Shown here: positions 1-5,854 of the stretch, piece by piece
How the letters are laid out: every line of letters begins with the position of its first letter
Position numbering within the stretch: the stretch's first letter is position 1
Assembly: GCA_017613855.1 (NCBI GenBank)
Contig: JAGACY010000117.1
Coordinates: 1 to 7,280 of the forward strand
DNA: 7,280 nt
Origin: Pseudomonadota bacterium
Lineage (GTDB): Bacteria; Myxococcota; Bradymonadia; UBA4248
Reading direction: 5' to 3'
Position numbers and translations under genes: made by a program
Notes under the pieces: model-generated
What the model was told of the DNA's origin: nothing
The model's database searches: none
The model's input: only the letters and a program-made list of their open reading frames with translations

Positions 1-280
1 AAGTCTGATTAATATGTAATTTGTAATTTGTAATTGGAATGCAAAACTATAGGGCAATGCTAAAGATCATAGTGAATGGCTTTCATAATGCGGAATTCGG
101 AATGCGGAATGCGGAATTGGAATGCAAAACGATAGGGCGACTCTGAAGCTAATGGTAAATGCGTTTTAAATTAGCAGTGAGCAGTGAGCAATTGGAATGC
201 AAAACTATAAGGAAAGTCTGATTAATTTGTAATTTGTAATTTGTAATTGGGATACAAAACTAAAGGGCGACTCTGAAGCT
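1..280. repeat. Mosaic of heptamer arrays and a four-copy conserved core
   Basis: A core beginning AATTGGAATGCAAAACTA occurs at about 32-55, 115-138, 190-212 and 245-268, with a few substitutions among copies. The second and fourth copies extend identically through GGGCGACTCTGAAGCT (135-150 and 265-280). Each core is preceded by a short tandem array of 7-bp units, and the unit differs: TAATTTG before the first and fourth copies, GCGGAAT before the second and AGCAGTG before the third. Positions 1-37 and 214-250 are the same 37-bp segment with one mismatch. No open frame, RNA gene or terminator was seen. The arrays resemble the short tandemly repeated repetitive (STRR) heptamers described in cyanobacteria. 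That comparison rests on general knowledge of the class, not on sequence identity. Confidence 0.8.
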
Positions 281-321
281 ATAATACAATCATTCTTTAG
301 GAATAACCTTGAGCACCCCCT

Positions 322-354
322 ACTGCTAACTGCTAACTTGCTAACTGCTAACTC
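322..354. repeat. Heptamer tandem array, GCTAACT unit
   Basis: About four units of GCTAACT, one with an extra T, lie just beyond the stop codon of the minus-strand gene that ends at 359. The unit is related to the others in the window: it shares the TAAC/TAAT start of TAATTTG and TAATGCA, and the complement of GCAGTGA is TCACTGC. It would form the 3' untranslated part of the neighbouring transcript. No stable hairpin with a U-tract was found here, so it does not look like a terminator. Confidence 0.75.
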
Positions 355-358
355 AAAA

Positions 359-952
359 TTATCGCAATCCAATCATTCCCCCTTCCAAGGGAACAATTTC
401 AAAACTAAAGCGCGATAATTTTTCATTCATTTCACGGCACCAATCCTCAAAATTCTCAGCATTTACCTGTTTGCTGGCCTGAATGAATAAATTATAGCAA
501 ACGCGTCCCTGTTGATGGCCAATTTCGCAGATTGCATGCAGCCAGGTATCGGGCGTGTCCCCAATCATGCACACGAACCCCTGATCTTTCAATATCTTCA
601 TCAATTCAGATCGTGCTTCTTCCACAGAAGACAGACTGTCACAAGGCTCTGCAATCGTACTCCTGCGATCCAAAAACCAGGATTCGACCGTCTGCATACA
701 CAAGTCATTTTGAAAACTTAAGGTGCGTGCTTCATTTCTCAAAACATCGCGCATATCCTCGGGAACGATCAATGCAGTAGGTTCAGAATCATGCGAGCTG
801 GTCTTTTTATTATAAAGATCGATAATATCCGGCGAATAGGTATCTTCATCATCGGGAATCCGAGCCTTCTGAGACACACTAATTCCCAGTTTACCCAAAC
901 CATCGCGCGCAGCATTCTCTGCGGCTGTCCTGATATCATTGATAAAGCTCAT
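359..952 (-). CDS. Hypothetical protein, 197 aa
   Basis: I do not recognise this protein. It is a full open frame with an ATG start at 952 and a TAA stop at 359-361. The upstream sequence has only a weak AGGA about 12 bases before the ATG, so the start is reasonable but not certain. No signal peptide or membrane segment is visible, which suggests a cytoplasmic protein. It is acidic, with six scattered cysteines (residues 85, 104, 128, 142, 152, 172) that form no obvious metal-binding pattern. Residues 66-125 look helical and charged. The last third, with WLHAICEIG near 137-145 and FSFEIVPLEGG near 182-192, looks like mixed helix and strand. It is transcribed away from murI and flanked by repeats on both sides, so neighbours give no functional clue. 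Codon use and composition look like those of the other resident genes. That it is a real gene is likely; its function is unknown. Confidence 0.7.
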   Translation of the reverse strand: MSFINDIRTAAENAARDGLGKLGISVSQKARIPDDEDTYSPDIIDLYNKKTSSHDSEPTALIVPEDMRDVLRNEARTLSFQNDLCMQTVESWFLDRRSTIAEPCDSLSSVEEARSELMKILKDQGFVCMIGDTPDTWLHAICEIGHQQGRVCYNLFIQASKQVNAENFEDWCREMNEKLSRFSFEIVPLEGGMIGLR

Positions 953-1229
953 ACAAGCGTGATCCTGTTTCTACTGGTCATGATTCCCAATCCCCCTGTC
1001 TTAAACTATCACAAGCAAACCAAATGAGCGAGTTAAGAGTTGAGAAATTATTGGATTGAGATAAGATGCGTTCCGGATGTTTGCAATGGATCTTGCATTC
1101 CTTTTTTCTCTTTTAGTAACTGTTCAGCCCTATGTTTGACTTTTTTTGAGTGCGCATTTAGACACGCAAAACATAAGAAAACGAAATGTTTTGGTTCGGA
1201 ATGGGGGAGGGGCCCCATTTCGCACTGGT
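953..1229. other. Divergent intergenic region, no gene seen
   Basis: This is most of the spacer between the minus-strand 197-aa gene and the murI promoter candidate. Short open frames here lack ribosome-binding sites and recognisable content, and I do not support any of them. A perfect inverted repeat, AATGGGG (1200-1206) with CCCCATT (1213-1219), is present. A second, competing pairing is possible between CGAAATG (1182-1188) and CATTTCG (1216-1222). Neither is followed by a U-tract on either strand. A TTGACT at 1136-1141 has no convincing -10 partner. Confidence 0.5.
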
Positions 1230-1259
1230 TTGCGAAAACGACAGAAACAATAATAAAAT
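1230..1259 (+). promoter_or_regulatory. Candidate murI promoter
   Basis: TTGCGA (1230-1235) and TAAAAT (1254-1259) are separated by 18 bases. The -10 matches the sigma-70 consensus at five of six positions and the -35 at four of six. Transcription would begin near 1266, just before the paired hairpins at 1270-1313, leaving a leader of about 80 nt before murI. This is a consensus match only. Confidence 0.35.
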
Positions 1260-1269
1260 ATTGAGGATT

Positions 1270-1313
1270 CCAAAGGTCTCAGACCTTTGGCGGGGTCCGG
1301 GGCAGAGCCCCGG
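1270..1313 (+). repeat. Double palindrome in the murI leader
   Basis: Two perfect inverted repeats stand side by side. CCAAAGGTCT (1270-1279) pairs with AGACCTTTGG (1281-1290) around a single base. CCGGGGC (1297-1303) pairs with GCCCCGG (1307-1313) around AGA. There is no U-tract after either, so this is not an intrinsic terminator. The GGGGTCCGGGGCAGAGCCCC block resembles GC-rich intergenic hairpins that recur in many bacterial genomes, so a dispersed REP-like element is the favoured reading. A role in the leader of murI is possible but not shown. Confidence 0.7.
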
Positions 1314-1344
1314 CTGAATAGTTAGCTCTTTCACGGATGAAACG

Positions 1345-2172
1345 ATGAATCATAAAGCAATTGGTGTTTTTGACAGTGGTGTGGGCGGTCTCACGGTATT
1401 GGATGCAATCCGCCAGGTTTTGCCAAACGAAGATTACATTTTTCTTGGTGATACAGCCCGCGTCCCGTATGGCAACAGAACACGACAGACCATCATCCGG
1501 TATGCGACCTCGTGCGTGCATCAGCTCGTCGCCAGGGATGTCAAAGCTATCGTCATCGCCTGCAACACCGCGAGTGCTTATGCGCTCGATGCACTCACAC
1601 AAATGCTCGATATTCCCGTCTTTGGCGTCATCGAACCAGCCGCACAAAAGGCGGTTCAGCTTTCACACAATCGATGTGTCGGCATTATCGGCACAAGAGC
1701 GACCATCCATAGTCAGGCTTATGTGAATGCAATTCAAAGTATTAACAATGATGTCAAAGTCTATGGCATGCCATGCCCGCTGTTCGTGCCTATCGTCGAA
1801 GAAGGATGGGCCAATTCGGATGTTGCCAGACTCGTAGTTAGCAGATATCTGGCGGATCTGCTCAAAGATGTCGAACAAAATGGCGACCAAATGGATACGC
1901 TCATTCTGGGATGTACACACTACCCCATCCTGAAAACTATCATTGCCAAAGAACTCGCCGAAATGGGAAAATCCGTCGAACTCTGCGACTGTGCCCAGGC
2001 AACGGCAGCCTCATTGGCCAAAGATCTTCAGGAACACCATTTGCTTTCGGACGCCAAATCGACTGGAAATGCGGATTATCTGGTCACGGATGATCCCGCT
2101 CAATTCTCTATGATAGGCAAATCGTTTATGAAAGTCCCCCCAGAGAATGTCGAGCATATTGATATTGTTTAA
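1345..2172 (+). CDS. murI: Glutamate racemase
   Basis: MurI interconverts L- and D-glutamate in the cytoplasm without a cofactor and supplies the D-glutamate of the peptidoglycan stem peptide. The 275-aa length is normal for the family. The N-terminal motif GVFDSGVGG (residues 7-15) contains the conserved Asp10-Ser11. GDTARVPYG follows at 35-43. The two catalytic cysteines are present: Cys73 in IACNTAS and Cys190 in LGCTHYP, followed by His192. The ATG at 1345 has a GGA seven bases upstream, and the family motif begins six residues into the protein, which fixes the start. The gene stands alone: the 197-aa gene upstream points away, and the next gene downstream is on the other strand. No plus-strand terminator with a U-tract follows. 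All key residues are intact, so it should be active. Confidence 0.97.
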   Translation: MNHKAIGVFDSGVGGLTVLDAIRQVLPNEDYIFLGDTARVPYGNRTRQTIIRYATSCVHQLVARDVKAIVIACNTASAYALDALTQMLDIPVFGVIEPAAQKAVQLSHNRCVGIIGTRATIHSQAYVNAIQSINNDVKVYGMPCPLFVPIVEEGWANSDVARLVVSRYLADLLKDVEQNGDQMDTLILGCTHYPILKTIIAKELAEMGKSVELCDCAQATAASLAKDLQEHHLLSDAKSTGNADYLVTDDPAQFSMIGKSFMKVPPENVEHIDIV

Positions 2173-2206
2173 TAATGCACAATGCACAATGCATAATGAA
2201 TAATGG
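2173..2206. repeat. Heptamer array, AATGCAC/AATGCAT unit
   Basis: Directly after the murI stop are about four to five 7-bp units reading AATGCAC, AATGCAC, AATGCAT and AATGAAT, ending in AATGGA. It belongs to the same heptamer class as the arrays at 1-354 and has nearly the same unit as the array at 2299-2331. It shows no coding capacity. Confidence 0.75.
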
Positions 2207-2228
2207 AAAGCATTCACAATAATCAATA

Positions 2229-2352
2229 CGCCCCGGAGGGGCGGTACATTCGTAGTAAATAACCGTGGGTGAGCGAAGCGTAACCCACGGATGGGAACGC
2301 ACAATGCATAATGCACAATGCATAATGCATAAGCGAAGCGTAACCCACGGAT
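2229..2352. repeat. REP-like palindromic composite with internal heptamer array
   Basis: The first palindrome is CGCCCC (2229-2234) with GGGGCG (2238-2243). The second is CCGTGGGT (2263-2270) with ACCCACGG (2283-2290), and its loop contains GCGAAGC, a sequence known to form an unusually stable DNA mini-hairpin. The 21 bases from AGCGAAGCG at 2272 to the AT at 2292 recur exactly at 2332-2352. In this second copy the left arm is missing, and a five-unit heptamer array (GCACAAT/GCATAAT, 2299-2331) stands in its place. GCCCCGGAGGGGC followed by a GAGCGAAGCG hairpin resembles dispersed intergenic repeats that recur in several bacterial phyla. No transposase is present in the window. Confidence 0.75.
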
Positions 2353-2386
2353 AAAAAAATCGCCGCATATGCAAAGCATAGCGGCG
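2353..2386 (-). terminator. Intrinsic terminator of the DUF6261-like gene
   Basis: On the minus strand, CGCCGC pairs with GCGGCG (2381-2386 with 2361-2366) and TATGC pairs with GCATA (2376-2380 with 2368-2372). There is one bulged base at 2367 and a TTT loop. A run of seven T follows at 2359-2353. It lies about 40 nt beyond the stop codon at 2425, in the correct orientation. The A-run is on the wrong side for it to stop plus-strand murI transcripts. Confidence 0.75.
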
Positions 2387-2387
2387 A

Positions 2388-2422
2388 GGCTGGGGCGTAT
2401 TGCCGCAGGCAATAGCCCGGCC
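2388..2422. repeat. Long imperfect hairpin between gene end and terminator
   Basis: TATTGCC (2398-2404) pairs with GGCAATA (2408-2414) around GCA. The stem extends, with a bulged G at 2397, through GGGC/GCCC and more loosely through GGC/GCC. It sits directly after the stop codon of the minus-strand gene ending at 2425. It has no U-tract of its own and may add to transcript-end stability alongside the terminator at 2353-2386. Confidence 0.5.
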
Positions 2423-2424
2423 AA

Positions 2425-3114
2425 TTAACCTCTCATCCCCTCAATAATGGACTCAATGAGCATATTGAGTTTTTCTGCGGCATCCACAAAAGCCGTATTT
2501 TTATCATTGGCAAACAGATCCGCATACATCTGAGCGTAGACGGCTTCCCACCATTTATTCAGGCTAACGCGGACATCGCGTGCAAGGCCGAGTTCTTCTT
2601 CGGATTCGGGTTTAATCTTGTTGGTGTAAAGCATTCTGAAATCTTCGACGCGTTTGCGAAGGGCAATCACATTGGCATCGACTTTTGCATTTTTAAGCGT
2701 CTGAGCAGGGAATTGCTCGAGTTCAGTCAACAGTTTGTCGAGAACTTCATATTCTTTAACATAGCGCATATCCGTTGGATCTTTGTATTTTGAAAAGACT
2801 TTCTGGATGGCGAGTGCTGCTTCGCGCTGATCATCATTAAAATGCTGACAGGCGCTTGCTTTGATTTGATAATCGAGGGAACGCCATTCATCGTCGGCAA
2901 GATGATCGCAATCTTCAATTTCGGCGCCGGTAATTTTGACGGCCTGTGACTGCTGTACGGCAATATAAGTCTCTGCCGTGCTGAGGAACTGCTTCATCAC
3001 AACCGGAAGATTATTCGGATAGGCAGCATTCAGAATCGGCTTAACCCCACCGATAAAAGCGAGTACGTCTTTTTGTGACAAGACATCCAAATACAGGGTA
3101 TGCAGTGTAATCAT
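2425..3114 (-). CDS. DUF6261-like protein, 229 aa
   Basis: The protein is predicted to be soluble and almost entirely helical, with no signal peptide or membrane segment. Its general plan matches DUF6261 proteins as I know them: about 230-250 aa, an N-terminal MITLHTLYL-type segment, a central conserved D-x-x-WRSLDY region (near 74-82), then helices containing ACQHFN (88-93) and VFSKY (106-110). A charged helical C-terminal half follows. The family has no established function. The frame stays open to a TTG at 3198, but that start has no ribosome-binding site. GGAGGA at 3118-3123 lies just before two consecutive ATG codons, at 3117 and 3114. I chose 3114 because the spacing is closer to normal; 3117 would add one residue. 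The gene follows the lipoprotein gene by about 85 bp but has its own promoter candidate and terminator, so it may be a single-gene unit. The family assignment is from memory of pattern and length. Confidence 0.75.
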   Translation of the reverse strand: MITLHTLYLDVLSQKDVLAFIGGVKPILNAAYPNNLPVVMKQFLSTAETYIAVQQSQAVKITGAEIEDCDHLADDEWRSLDYQIKASACQHFNDDQREAALAIQKVFSKYKDPTDMRYVKEYEVLDKLLTELEQFPAQTLKNAKVDANVIALRKRVEDFRMLYTNKIKPESEEELGLARDVRVSLNKWWEAVYAQMYADLFANDKNTAFVDAAEKLNMLIESIIEGMRG

Positions 3115-3117
3115 CAT

Positions 3118-3123
3118 TCCTCC
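3118..3123 (-). promoter_or_regulatory. Shine-Dalgarno site that sets the 2425-3114 start
   Basis: GGAGGA on the minus strand immediately precedes tandem ATG codons at 3117-3115 and 3114-3112. The GGAGG core is one base from the first ATG and four from the second, which favours the second. It also argues against the longer TTG-initiated frame beginning at 3198. Confidence 0.75.
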
Positions 3124-3138
3124 AAAGTGATTATTTTG

Positions 3139-3159
3139 TGCGGAAACCGATTTTCCGCA
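3139..3159. promoter_or_regulatory. Perfect palindrome at the expected transcript start
   Basis: TGCGGAAA (3139-3146) and TTTCCGCA (3152-3159) form a perfect 8-bp inverted repeat around five bases. It begins about three bases after the transcription start predicted from the -10 at 3169-3174. No U-tract follows on the minus strand (the next bases are CAAAATAA), so it is a poor terminator for the upstream lipoprotein gene. An operator or a 5' leader stem are the two plausible readings. Confidence 0.45.
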
Positions 3160-3168
3160 TTTGTACTT

Positions 3169-3198
3169 ACTATATCCGAGACAAACAGAAAAGTTCAA
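3169..3198 (-). promoter_or_regulatory. Candidate promoter of the DUF6261-like gene
   Basis: On the minus strand TTGAAC (3198-3193) and TATAGT (3174-3169) are 18 bases apart. The -10 matches consensus at five of six positions. It lies in the gap after the lipoprotein stop codon at 3202 and would give a leader of about 48 nt before the ATG at 3114. Confidence 0.5.
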
Positions 3199-3201
3199 TC
3201 C

Positions 3202-5751
3202 TTAATTGATCTCAGGCCCGCCGCCCGGAGGAACAATGATGGAAACCTTACGCTCACCAAAGGATAAGCCCGTCGTGGGATCATAGACTTCGATATAGGC
3301 CGTAAAGACCTGGGATTCGTTCGCAGCCTCGATACAGTTATCATTCTGGGCATAGACGGTAAAGTGCAGCTCAGCACCTTTCTTGTCTGCAGACGATGTA
3401 CCGGGGGCAAAATTCGTAAACCCATTGTTATAGCCCGCTCCACCCACGGAATTTGGAATGGCAACGGGATTGCACGAATGTTCCGGTTCATTGGGAGGCG
3501 CAATATACTTGGATGCCACAACCTGTTTGACAAAACATGAAGTATCTACCGATGCACCGGGGATGGCATCGCCGCGAATCTTTGTGGCGACATCATAAGT
3601 GCCGTATTTGACCAGGGCATCGACACCCTTGACGATCGTCGAAGAGACATCGTTCTGAGCCGCCTGATATGTCAATACACATTGATTCTCACGCCCGTTA
3701 ATCATCTGAGGCGCTACAGTCTTGGATCCCAGACAGCAGACATTGTTGCCGCAAGCGCCCTCAAAAGCACATACCGGCACGACGGCATTGGATTCTTGCG
3801 ACCATACTGCCATCTGGCCATACTGGTCTGCACCGTATCCCCCTTCGACATTGGGCACACTCAGCGTAATCACGCGAATTCCCTTACTCTTTAAGACAGG
3901 AATTAAATGACCGCTGTAGTGGGGACTGGGCACATACGACAGATAGGCAAGCGATGACGGCAAACTGGAAATATACTGACCATCGTTCTTATCATGAGAA
4001 GGTGCATCCGTCGTGTGAATGATGATGGGAAGCGATCCCTTTCTAAAATCGACACCGCCCCATTTGTTCCCCGAACCTGGGTGCGCAGGAATACTGCCGC
4101 TGTTCCATGACCAGTAATTCGTGAAGCCTGCTTCGGTATATACCGTACCGGAATAAGAACCGCCCGACCATGAAACACCTTCACCCGTTGCAATTTGATA
4201 GAGCGACTCTACACCACTCTCCGGTTCATCCGCACCAGCACGCGTCGTAAACAGGTTATTCTGAGTATAGGATGCGACCACACCTGCATCCGTCGAAATA
4301 GAACCAAGCACCCGGAAAGGTAAATCTCCGTAACCGGGAAATCCGCATGGAAGCGAAACTCCCATACTCGAAGGACACAGCACGGGGAAATCATCAAAAT
4401 TGGTCAGCGCAAACCCACTGTCCTTCACCATCCCCTTGATACTCGATATGACGCTGCTGATATTCTTTTTGACGTTGTTAATCGCCGTATCCATGGAGGC
4501 CGTAGTATCGACATTGAATACGATGTCGAGCTGCTTGACTTCGGGATAAAACGGCAGGTCATCGTCTTTCTTGTCGCCGCCGTATGGCAGTACAAAATAA
4601 AACTCAAACACATCCTTGACGCCGAGATTGGGATTGCACACCAAATCCTCGGGCTTGGATATCGTACCGCCATTCAGCAAACCATGCGCCATGGCATATT
4701 GAGCGGCTGCATACTCTGCCCCATCGATATAGCCATCCTGATCGAAGTCGGCATTCATAGCCGTCGATTGTCCGTCGCAGTTCAATTCCAGCTTATCTAT
4801 GAGCGCATCGCCATCACAGTCTCTGGTTCTGTAACAATAGATGGTTTCACCCGTCTCCGGATTGGTGAAACTGGCCGGCGTTCCATCCGGATTGAGCGTG
4901 TCACGATCAAGAACACCATCTCCATTGCTGTCCTGCGAATAAATATCCAACTCGCCATCTTTATCGGTATCTTCGGTACTTTCTATCGTGTCGGGAATGC
5001 CGTCGCCATCGTTGTCCGGATCGTTGTAATCGGGCACGCCATTGTTATCGGTATCCCACGGACTAGCGGCCGAACCTGCGGGGCACCAGTCACTTCCGCA
5101 GCGTCTTCCCGGATGACCCTCCGTCATAATCCCGGCAATTTCTTCCGTATCCGTAATATAATTGCCATCATTGTCCGGATCCTGATAATCCGGAGTGCCA
5201 TTGCCATCGGTATCGACGGGATGCAGCGGATCCGGCCCCGCCTCTATCGAATCGGGAATGCCATTATCATCGCTGTCCGTATCGAGAAAATCATAGATGC
5301 CGTCATAATCACTGTCTGCAGGTGTATCGCCGATTAACTGACCTTCTATCGAATCGGGAATGGTATCCCCATCGCTGTCATCATCCTCGCAATCGACCTT
5401 GCCATCACCATCGGTATCGACATCGCACGTATCGTAAATATCCTCAATGGTATCCCCATCCTTGTCATATTCTGTCGGGGTAGGCGGATCGGTTGGATCC
5501 TTCGGATCTTTAGGATCCACGGGATCCTTCGGATCTGTCGGATCCTTCGGATCTTCGGGCTTTGTGTTCTTGCATGCGTCAGAATGACATCGGCAAAAGC
5601 CATTATCACACTGATAGCCCTTGCCCTTCGATTTGCAGTCATCGTCCGATGAACACTGAGTATTCACATTAATCATGGTGTTTTCACTACAGCCATAAGC
5701 CAGACACGATATCGAAGCCACCGTGATGAAATAAATCATTCGTTTCCGCAT
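3202..5751 (-). CDS. Large surface lipoprotein with Ca-binding Asp repeats and vWA-like domain
   Basis: The 849-aa protein begins with a basic MRKR, a hydrophobic stretch and a lipobox-like LAYGC ending at Cys21, so it should be lipid-anchored and exported. Residues 33-60 hold six cysteines (33, 39, 48, 53, 55, 60) in a small disulfide-type module. Residues 64-93 are an x-D-P linker. Residues 95-346 are Asp-rich loops of the thrombospondin type 3 kind (DxDxDGxxD), ending in a near-ideal EF-hand loop, DFDQDGYIDGAE (335-346). From about 405 a von Willebrand A-like domain starts with LDIVFNVDTTASM. Its metal site reads D415-x-T417-x-S419 in place of DxSxS, with a likely later ligand at D582 in HTTDAPSHD. 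The C-terminal part (about 660-849) is Cys-containing and not recognised. ATG 5751 has AGGAG six bases upstream. A surface binding or adhesion role is inferred; no ligand can be named. Similar architectures are common in Myxococcota. Confidence 0.9.
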   Translation of the reverse strand: MRKRMIYFITVASISCLAYGCSENTMINVNTQCSSDDDCKSKGKGYQCDNGFCRCHSDACKNTKPEDPKDPTDPKDPVDPKDPKDPTDPPTPTEYDKDGDTIEDIYDTCDVDTDGDGKVDCEDDDSDGDTIPDSIEGQLIGDTPADSDYDGIYDFLDTDSDDNGIPDSIEAGPDPLHPVDTDGNGTPDYQDPDNDGNYITDTEEIAGIMTEGHPGRRCGSDWCPAGSAASPWDTDNNGVPDYNDPDNDGDGIPDTIESTEDTDKDGELDIYSQDSNGDGVLDRDTLNPDGTPASFTNPETGETIYCYRTRDCDGDALIDKLELNCDGQSTAMNADFDQDGYIDGAEYAAAQYAMAHGLLNGGTISKPEDLVCNPNLGVKDVFEFYFVLPYGGDKKDDDLPFYPEVKQLDIVFNVDTTASMDTAINNVKKNISSVISSIKGMVKDSGFALTNFDDFPVLCPSSMGVSLPCGFPGYGDLPFRVLGSISTDAGVVASYTQNNLFTTRAGADEPESGVESLYQIATGEGVSWSGGSYSGTVYTEAGFTNYWSWNSGSIPAHPGSGNKWGGVDFRKGSLPIIIHTTDAPSHDKNDGQYISSLPSSLAYLSYVPSPHYSGHLIPVLKSKGIRVITLSVPNVEGGYGADQYGQMAVWSQESNAVVPVCAFEGACGNNVCCLGSKTVAPQMINGRENQCVLTYQAAQNDVSSTIVKGVDALVKYGTYDVATKIRGDAIPGASVDTSCFVKQVVASKYIAPPNEPEHSCNPVAIPNSVGGAGYNNGFTNFAPGTSSADKKGAELHFTVYAQNDNCIEAANESQVFTAYIEVYDPTTGLSFGERKVSIIVPPGGGPEIN
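5486..5557. repeat. Eight 9-bp tandem repeats within the lipoprotein gene
   Basis: Eight consecutive units all begin GGATC (plus strand), for example GGATCCTTC at 5495, 5522 and 5540. On the coding strand each unit gives three residues of the x-D-P linker (KDP, TDP, VDP). Because the unit is a multiple of three, gain or loss of copies by slippage would change linker length without breaking the frame. Confidence 0.85.
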
Positions 5752-5810
5752 TGATTTCTCCTAATCTTCACTAAAAAGTCCTACCTTCTTCGAGCAAAAC
5801 TCCTTTTTTG

Positions 5811-5838
5811 ATTATAGCAAAAAAAAATCGCTTTTTAA
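5811..5838 (-). promoter_or_regulatory. Extended -10 promoter of the lipoprotein gene
   Basis: On the minus strand TGCTATAAT (5819-5811) is a perfect -10 hexamer with the TGn extension. The -35 is weak, best read as TTAAAA (5838-5833) at 16-base spacing, which is compatible with an extended -10 promoter. The surrounding A/T runs (nine A/T at 5819-5827) may help. Transcription would begin near 5804, leaving a leader of about 50 nt. Confidence 0.6.
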
Positions 5839-5854
5839 ATGTTATCGGCTCGTT

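Noticed and set aside
280..285. TATAAT on the plus strand as a promoter
   Set aside because: There is no -35 at suitable spacing and no plus-strand gene downstream before 1345.
1..354. CRISPR array
   Set aside because: Repeat units are 7 bp in direct tandem, with irregularly spaced cores. There are no uniform 25-37 bp repeats with unique spacers, and no cas genes are visible.
2011..2424. Minus-strand open frames covering the end of murI and the repeat region
   Set aside because: They encode low-complexity peptides from heptamer and palindrome repeats (CALCIVH-like runs) and overlap murI and a terminator.
3139..3159. Intrinsic terminator of the lipoprotein gene
   Set aside because: The stem is perfect but is followed on the minus strand by CAAAATAA, which is not a U-tract.
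3115..3198. TTG-initiated 28-residue extension of the DUF6261-like protein
   Set aside because: The TTG has no Shine-Dalgarno site, the extension spans a promoter and palindrome, and GGAGGA sits directly before the internal ATGs.
4684..5337. A 217-codon plus-strand open frame inside the lipoprotein gene
   Set aside because: It is the complement of Asp-rich repeat codons (GAT/GAC give Ile/Val on the other strand). The isoleucine-rich product is an artefact of the opposite strand.
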